43,213 nucleotides of DNA, from NCBI RefSeq assembly GCF_900007165.1, contig NZ_CYGY02000099.1, positions 1-43,213 on the forward strand, in the 5' to 3' direction. Shown here in pieces: positions 38,999 to 43,213 of the stretch. The number at the start of each line of letters is the position of its first letter. Position 1 is the stretch's first letter. The position numbers and the translations under genes are program-made. The notes under the pieces were generated by a model. The model was given only the letters and a program-made list of their open reading frames with translations. It did no database searches and was not told where the DNA came from. Source of the stretch: Paraburkholderia piptadeniae (GTDB lineage: Bacteria; Pseudomonadota; Gammaproteobacteria; Burkholderiales; Burkholderiaceae).

Positions 38999-39326
38999 AC
39001 GCTTCGAAGAGCACGTTGCCGCGCTGCTGCAGCGGCATCCCGTCGGCATGACCACCGATCTGAGCGATTGCATCGTCGCATACCGGAGCGGGCACGGCGT
39101 CGTCTACACGTTCCTCTGCGAAGACGGAAGCGGCCAGGTCGACGAGGAATTCGACCTCGATGACAAGGCGTGGGAAGAATGGCGCCCGTCGTTCGAACGT
39201 TGGCTTGATCAGCCGAAGTTCAGCATGCGAACCGAGGTCCTTCAATGGCTCGTTGACGCTATTGACGAATGTGGTCGTCGCCTGGAACACGCAGCGTATG
39301 CAGGCGGTCGTCGACCGCTGGCGTAG
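38985..39326 (+). CDS. Hypothetical protein, operon partner
   Basis: A 113-residue protein starts within the end of the duplicated-domain gene, which implies translational coupling. It is acidic and helical with some beta content (MTTDLSDCIVAYRSGHGVVY then TFLCEDGSGQVDEEFDLDDK). It lacks a signal peptide. The C-terminal helix (MRTEVLQWLVDAIDECGRRL) looks like a dimerisation element. No family recognised; together the two genes could form a small complex. Confidence 0.6.
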   Translation: MTTRERFEEHVAALLQRHPVGMTTDLSDCIVAYRSGHGVVYTFLCEDGSGQVDEEFDLDDKAWEEWRPSFERWLDQPKFSMRTEVLQWLVDAIDECGRRLEHAAYAGGRRPLA

Positions 39327-39869
39327 CAACGGAAGCGATGTCGGTGATGACTGGCTTCGGCGAATGGGGCTAGCGCACTTTGCGCCCTTGAACTTTCGGT
39401 AAGCGCGAATTTCCGCCCACCTAACGTTCGAGTTTGAGAAGGTCCACGATTGCGTCCGCAACCCACGCCTTGCCTTATATCGTTTCGCGAGTAAATTGTT
39501 TGATAAGGATAACTAGTTTTACAAACAGACCAGCCTGACTGAGCCGTCCGTTCCAGCCGCCCCCAGCGCATATGCTGGATTCGTACAGCAGATTCCGGTG
39601 GCGCCCTGGCGGCATCCGGGTGAGCAGCTCTGCATCGACCCGCCTGAGCGTGGCCCTCTGCGCTCCATCTACGACGACCGCCTCGACACACTCTCGATCA
39701 CCAAACAATCGCCTATCGGGCGCTCGGTTCCACGCCGATCCCCGAGCGTCAACGGCGTAATCGTTCGTTGGCTGAGGGAGAGACTGATAAGTCGGCCGGA
39801 GCGGGCTAACCGCCTCGTGACGGCGAAGTGAAACCTGCCCCAGCGGTTGGACCGGGGCAGTCAGTCATG
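39327..39869. other. Intergenic stretch, no convincing gene
   Basis: About 540 bases. Frames of 60-150 codons on both strands lack starts and known patterns. The region around 39400-39500 is AT-richer than its surroundings and may be a promoter or a former insertion point. Confidence 0.35.
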
Positions 39870-40196
39870 TCAGTGGAGTTGTCGCTTCAGGTCGGAAAGT
39901 TCCGAATGCATCGAACTGACCGCATCCTTGACCCTGGTGTCGAGGCTTCCGGCTTTCTGGCAGGCCCGCTCCGCACGATCACCAATCCGTTCGAGATCAT
40001 CGACACACTGCCGGATCCGATCTTCATCGTTGGTCGACATGATCTTTTTAGCCGACTTGCATTCCTTATCAAGCTCATCCATCCAGTTCATCAAGTCTGC
40101 TGGAATCGTCTTGTCGGCATGGCAGGTCCGTGATGCATCGCTGACGGTTTGCTGCAGATGAGTAAAACGCTTTTGGATTTCACTGGCTTGCAACAT
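39870..40196 (-). CDS. Hypothetical helical protein
   Basis: The 108-residue product is almost all helix, with charged heptad-like segments (ASEIQKRFTHLQQTVSDASR then DLMNWMDELDKECKSAKKIM and SMHSELSDLKRQL). It would form a coiled-coil or helical bundle. AGGGGG precedes the ATG at 40196 by 4 bases, so this start is preferred to one seven codons upstream. There is no signal peptide. I do not recognise a domain; similar short helical proteins are common and uncharacterised in Burkholderia-type genomes. Confidence 0.65.
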   Translation of the reverse strand: MLQASEIQKRFTHLQQTVSDASRTCHADKTIPADLMNWMDELDKECKSAKKIMSTNDEDRIRQCVDDLERIGDRAERACQKAGSLDTRVKDAVSSMHSELSDLKRQLH

Positions 40197-40441
40197 GATG
40201 CCCCCTTGCTTGAACATCAGTTCCAGATGATTTCAGACAGCAGATAATAATGTGTTGCCTGCGCCATCGTCATTCGCCCGCTTCAATCGGCTCCCAGTGA
40301 CGTTGCATTGCGTCAAAGCGGGCCTCGAGCACGCGAAAGACGCCTCTCTAGTGTAGGCCATAATCGCTTGCCTGCTCCGATGTGTCCCTGATGCCCGTGC
40401 GTTTCACGATCGACGATCAATAGCGACACTTTCCGGATAGA

Positions 40442-40684
40442 TCATGCGCCGTCTGAATCCGGGAACTCGACCAGGTTGCCAATACGCCTCGCCTCGGAAA
40501 AACGCTGTTCCGTCAGACAGGTGCGCGTGACCGCCTCCCACGCAAGATATGCACCGAAAGCGTAGTCGCGACACGTATTGCGCGTTACCTCGGACAACGC
40601 TGAATCAGCTTTCCTGAGTTGGAGCCTGATTTCTTCTTCGACAGCAGCTGTCACTTCTTCACACGTCCACAGGCACTTGCTCAT
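40442..40684 (-). CDS. Hypothetical small protein
   Basis: An 80-residue frame begins after GAGGAGG with 4-5 bases spacing, a very strong initiation site. The protein is helical (CEEVTAAVEEEIRLQLRKAD then YAFGAYLAWEAVTRTCLTEQ) with three cysteines. No signal peptide or domain is recognised. It stands alone on the minus strand between two other small minus-strand genes. Confidence 0.6.
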   Translation of the reverse strand: MSKCLWTCEEVTAAVEEEIRLQLRKADSALSEVTRNTCRDYAFGAYLAWEAVTRTCLTEQRFSEARRIGNLVEFPDSDGA

Positions 40685-40829
40685 TCCACCTCCTCGTCAT
40701 TGAAATGGTGAAAGTCCCGCCTCTTGCCACGTGTACCGAATCGGGTCATCAGGCGATATTCAGTCGGTCAATTCCTGCATCCTGCCGGCGCGCCGCAATG
40801 TAGCCGGCTCGGTGGCGCAGCCGGGGAAG

Positions 40830-41296
40830 TCATGATTCGCAGGGTGTGCCTGTGTCCCTGCCCAACTCCGGCCAGAACATCGGATCGAGAACCTGCTCCA
40901 TCGGCCACGGGCAGTGCTCAGGAAAGAACGCAAAACCGATACTCGTCTGCTTGCTCGCTTCCTGGCGGGCGTCCGCCCACACGTCCTTGATCCACTCGTC
41001 GTCGGCGAGAATCGGCTGCAGACTGGGTGTGCGCCTCAACTGCGCCTTCAACCGCTCGCGCTGCACACGGATCATCGAACGCAAGCTCGGCGAGCGCTGC
41101 TCCGGCTGGTACTGCCACCTGAGAAGCCACACGGTAAGGCCCGCATGCGGCGAGCCATGTCGCGCACTTCCGCTCTGGCTACGTCCTCGATTTCGTCGGC
41201 GATGTGCCCGACGTCGATTTCCTCGAACCGCCCGGTGCGCAGCAGCGCTGCCTGCTCCCTGGCCCATGCGATAACGTCCTGATCGTAGCTTGTCAT
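40830..41296 (-). pseudogene. DUF29-family protein, frameshifted
   Basis: The protein starts at 41296 with SYDQDVIAWAREQAALLRTG and IDVGHIADEIEDVARAEVRD, the classical DUF29 opening. It continues after a one-base shift at about 41145-41155 in another frame: LTVWLLRWQYQPEQRSPSLR, IRVQRERLKAQLRRTPSLQP, then FAFFPEHCPWPMEQVLDPMF. Together these give a full DUF29 protein of about 150 residues. GGAGG lies 9 bases before the ATG. One missing base near the join would explain the break, so it is either a recent pseudogene or a sequencing error. DUF29 proteins are small, soluble and of unknown function. Confidence 0.8.
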
Positions 41297-42030
41297 GATC
41301 GTGGTCCTCCGAAGTCCGACGGTCAGTGGATCCTGGAAATTTACGGCGCGAGCGCTGCCATGCCGGTAGCGCGCGCGACGATGCTCCAGACGACCAGGAG
41401 CCGGTGGAACGTTCAACTGTGGACGAGCCGGAAGCGCTCGTAATTCCGTCGCTTCGCATTGCTCTTCAACAGGTAATGTAGCACCCGGTGGTCTCCAAAG
41501 TAGGGACGCGACGCAGAGCCTCAACGGGTTTGTATCCACGCTCACGCTGCTGACGCCGATTGGCGAGTGGCGCTCGCCGAATGTCAGCGTCAACTTGACA
41601 CCCAGATGATGGCGGGTGCGGCGGAGCAACATGTATCCGCGCAGTTCACGCTCGGCTGGTGTTATCTGGGCGACTCGTTCGGCGTGGATACGTTAGTGCG
41701 GTACATAATCGGTGTCGATCCCTAGCACCGGTATTGGCGATTGCGGACCAGCTCGAGCCAGGCTTGCATCTCGCGTTTTGCACCAGCAATCCCGAGGGCG
41801 CCCGGCGCGATCTGGTGCCCATTGCAACGGAGATCCGCGCGGAACTGGAAAGCAACGCTAAAGTTATTTAAGAGGCTTTGTTTAGATTCCCAGAAAATCG
41901 TTACTTCAGCAGCCGAGGATCCGTGACGGACTTTGGTTTGCTTACAGCGACAGTTGAGTCAGGCAAACAGCCGGCCGGCACTTCCAGGTAGCGTGTCAAA
42001 GGTCACTGGCTGCAATCTTCCCAGCTTGAA
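41297..42030. other. Intergenic stretch with decayed fragments
   Basis: No intact gene. On the plus strand at about 41610-41670 the text AAEQHVSAQFTLGWCYL resembles a Sel1-like repeat, followed by a stop near 41725. At 41735-41870 the frame LAIADQLEPGLHLAFCTSNP looks like part of another protein that I do not recognise. Both seem to be relics. Confidence 0.35.
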
Positions 42031-43050
42031 CTACGAATGCAGTTCCACGACGTCTGTATCGGCCACCGGATGGTCGGCGCCCACCTGTTGGCCGCTGAAC
42101 TGACCGCTCCCCCAAATGCGGGCGAACCTGAACGTGCGTGCGAGATCAGGATGCACCCGCAGGGCGACATCCAGCACGGTGTCGCCGCGACGCATCGTAA
42201 AGGGCCGACTCCGATCGACGGATTTCCCGGGGGCTTTGGTGTAGATACGCACGATGCCCAGAGCACTGAAAAGAAATGGTCCGATCTCAGCCAGTCCACG
42301 TCCGCTGGTGGCCGAGGTTGCGAGCAGCGGAAAGTGTACGCCGAGCAGCTCTTCGAGCACGGCCGCGTCTTCCGGGTTGGCGAGATCGGTCTTGTTAGCC
42401 AGCAGCAGCGTAGGGAGGTAAACGCTGAAGGGATCATCTGGCGACAATACCGCGCTCCTCGCGGGGTCGCTACCCTGACCCGGCCAGCGCTCCGTCAGGA
42501 TGATCTTTGCTGCGGCGAGCCGCCTTAGAATCAGCGCCGATTGTTCTGTACAGTCTGGCGCGCTCAGATCGGCCACGAGCAGTGCGCCGTCAGTCGAGCG
42601 GAGTATGCTGGTGAGTTCAGGCTGCATGAATTCGGCCGAGACGGGTGGCAGATCAACCAGTTGAAGAGAAATGTCCTCGAACGGCAACATGCCGGGAATC
42701 GGCAGCCTGGTCGGGCGGTGGTAGCGCCCGAACTCGCTGTTCCATCCTGTCAACCTCGCGTGCAGGCTGGATTTTCCGGCGCCGGGCGGGCCGATCAAAC
42801 AGAGTTGGGCCGCGCCGTCGGGATGAACCGCATGTGACGGCCCTCGGTGGGCGGCTTTCCTGTGGCCCACCGATTCCTGTGTGAGTTCTCTAATCCGCGA
42901 CTTTATATCGGCTTGCAGATGCTCCGTTCCCTTGTGCTTTGGGATGGTGCGGAGCATCTCCTTCAGGCATTCGAGCTGCTCGCGCGGCTCGCGTGCCGCC
43001 CGATAGGCTTGTTCGGCCCGCTTGTACTCGGGAGAGAGGTTTGCTGGCAT
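42031..43050 (-). CDS. DRG/Obg-like GTPase with TGS domain
   Basis: The 339-residue protein opens with the helical segment typical of DRG-like GTPases (ECLKEMLRTIPKHKGTEHLQ). The G domain has Walker A CLIGPPGAGKSSL (residues 85-97), the switch Thr near residue 114, G3 LQLVDLPP, G4 LLLANKTD (around 219-222) and G5 ATSATSG. The C-terminal TGS domain spans about 266-339 (IVRIYTKAPGKSVDRSRPFT, VADTDVVELHS). Such proteins bind ribosomes or RNA. They are common in archaea and eukaryotes and patchy in bacteria. The start at 43050 is the ATG where the family pattern begins; a longer one at 43074 has no better ribosome site. Confidence 0.88.
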   Translation of the reverse strand: MPANLSPEYKRAEQAYRAAREPREQLECLKEMLRTIPKHKGTEHLQADIKSRIRELTQESVGHRKAAHRGPSHAVHPDGAAQLCLIGPPGAGKSSLHARLTGWNSEFGRYHRPTRLPIPGMLPFEDISLQLVDLPPVSAEFMQPELTSILRSTDGALLVADLSAPDCTEQSALILRRLAAAKIILTERWPGQGSDPARSAVLSPDDPFSVYLPTLLLANKTDLANPEDAAVLEELLGVHFPLLATSATSGRGLAEIGPFLFSALGIVRIYTKAPGKSVDRSRPFTMRRGDTVLDVALRVHPDLARTFRFARIWGSGQFSGQQVGADHPVADTDVVELHS

Positions 43051-43213
43051 GGGTCCGTCAGCGCAGAGAATCATTCGCGCCGACAGAGAAACACTAGCAT
43101 GGCGTCAGGCGGTCCGGCGGTTCACTATTCTGGCCGCTCTTGTGGCTGCCACCGCAACGGCGCTGCAAGAGCGGCGTATGCCCTGGTCGCGCAAGGGCTA
43201 CGCTGCATTCTCA
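43049..43213 (+). CDS. Possible membrane protein, cut by window end
   Basis: A plus-strand frame opens at an ATG that overlaps the GTPase start region and runs off the window edge. GGAGAG lies upstream of the start. The visible 55 residues include a hydrophobic segment (FTILAALVAATATAL) after a basic stretch (RETLAWRQAVRR), as in a signal anchor. The family cannot be judged from this fragment. Confidence 0.35.
   Translation, partial: MGPSAQRIIRADRETLAWRQAVRRFTILAALVAATATALQERRMPWSRKGYAAFS

Noticed and set aside
1..43213. CRISPR array, tRNA, rRNA or replication origin
   Set aside because: No regularly spaced repeats, cloverleaf-like sequence or rRNA-like conserved block was noticed while reading; a tRNAscan or covariance-model run would be decisive but cannot be done here.

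Overview
The window looks like a piece of a Burkholderiaceae genome, most likely Paraburkholderia, Caballeronia or a close relative. This rests on high GC, a typical Burkholderia-type trimeric porin with an ALA-type signal peptide, a DUF3579 protein, and IS remnants (ISNCY/IS1202-like, IS66, IS5, IS30) of kinds common in that group. The genus is inferred; there is no rRNA or other marker in the window.

Layout. (1) 1-6.2 kb is a mobile-element and relic zone. It holds an ISNCY-type transposase broken by a frameshift, a DUF3579 gene, a frameshifted beta-propeller relic, an EAL phosphodiesterase, and an IS66 left end welded onto the last third of a thiolase gene. (2) 6.4-7.7 kb holds two overlapping unknown genes and a MarR-type regulator. 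(3) 7.8-32.8 kb is a 25-kb catabolic island. A minus-strand operon (thiolase-fold protein, DUF35-hydroxyacyl-CoA dehydrogenase fusion, acyl-CoA dehydrogenase, Rieske-type reductase) diverges from a long plus-strand series: feruloyl-CoA-synthetase-like ligase, crotonase, Rieske oxygenase, three consecutive RraA/CHA-aldolase-like genes, LigB-type extradiol dioxygenase, LigJ-type 4-oxalomesaconate hydratase, porin, MFS transporter, FAH-family hydrolase, gentisate-dioxygenase-like bicupin, FAD hydroxylase, class III CoA-transferase, a short citrate-synthase-like (citryl-CoA-lyase-type) protein, and an aconitase. (4) 32.9-43.2 kb holds an IS5 stub, a chemoreceptor, then small unknown genes, an IS30 relic, a ParE relic, a frameshifted DUF29 gene and a DRG/Obg-like GTPase with a TGS domain.

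How the genes may work together (inference). The ligase, acyl-CoA dehydrogenase, crotonase, hydroxyacyl-CoA dehydrogenase and thiolase-fold protein form a CoA-dependent side-chain shortening set for an arylpropanoid (hydroxycinnamate-like) substrate. The Rieske pair could hydroxylate or O-demethylate the resulting benzoate. LigB-like, LigJ and RraA-like enzymes match the gallate / 3-O-methylgallate lower route through 4-oxalomesaconate and 4-carboxy-4-hydroxy-2-oxoadipate to pyruvate and oxaloacetate. The FAD hydroxylase, bicupin and FAH protein match a gentisate route to pyruvate and a C4 dicarboxylate. The last three genes could activate and split citrate, or an analogue, by aconitase, CoA-transferase and a citryl-CoA lyase. 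The porin and MFS protein would bring substrate in, and the chemoreceptor downstream may sense it.

The two divergent promoters at 13.75-13.85 kb carry perfect inverted copies of a 13-bp palindrome (TAAGGnnnCCTTA), which is the clearest regulatory signal in the window. The most unusual points are the CoA-transferase / citryl-CoA-lyase-like / aconitase trio inside a gentisate operon, the DUF35-dehydrogenase fusion next to a thiolase-fold protein lacking both catalytic cysteines, three RraA paralogues in a row, and a LigB-type dioxygenase with Gln where an iron-binding His is expected.
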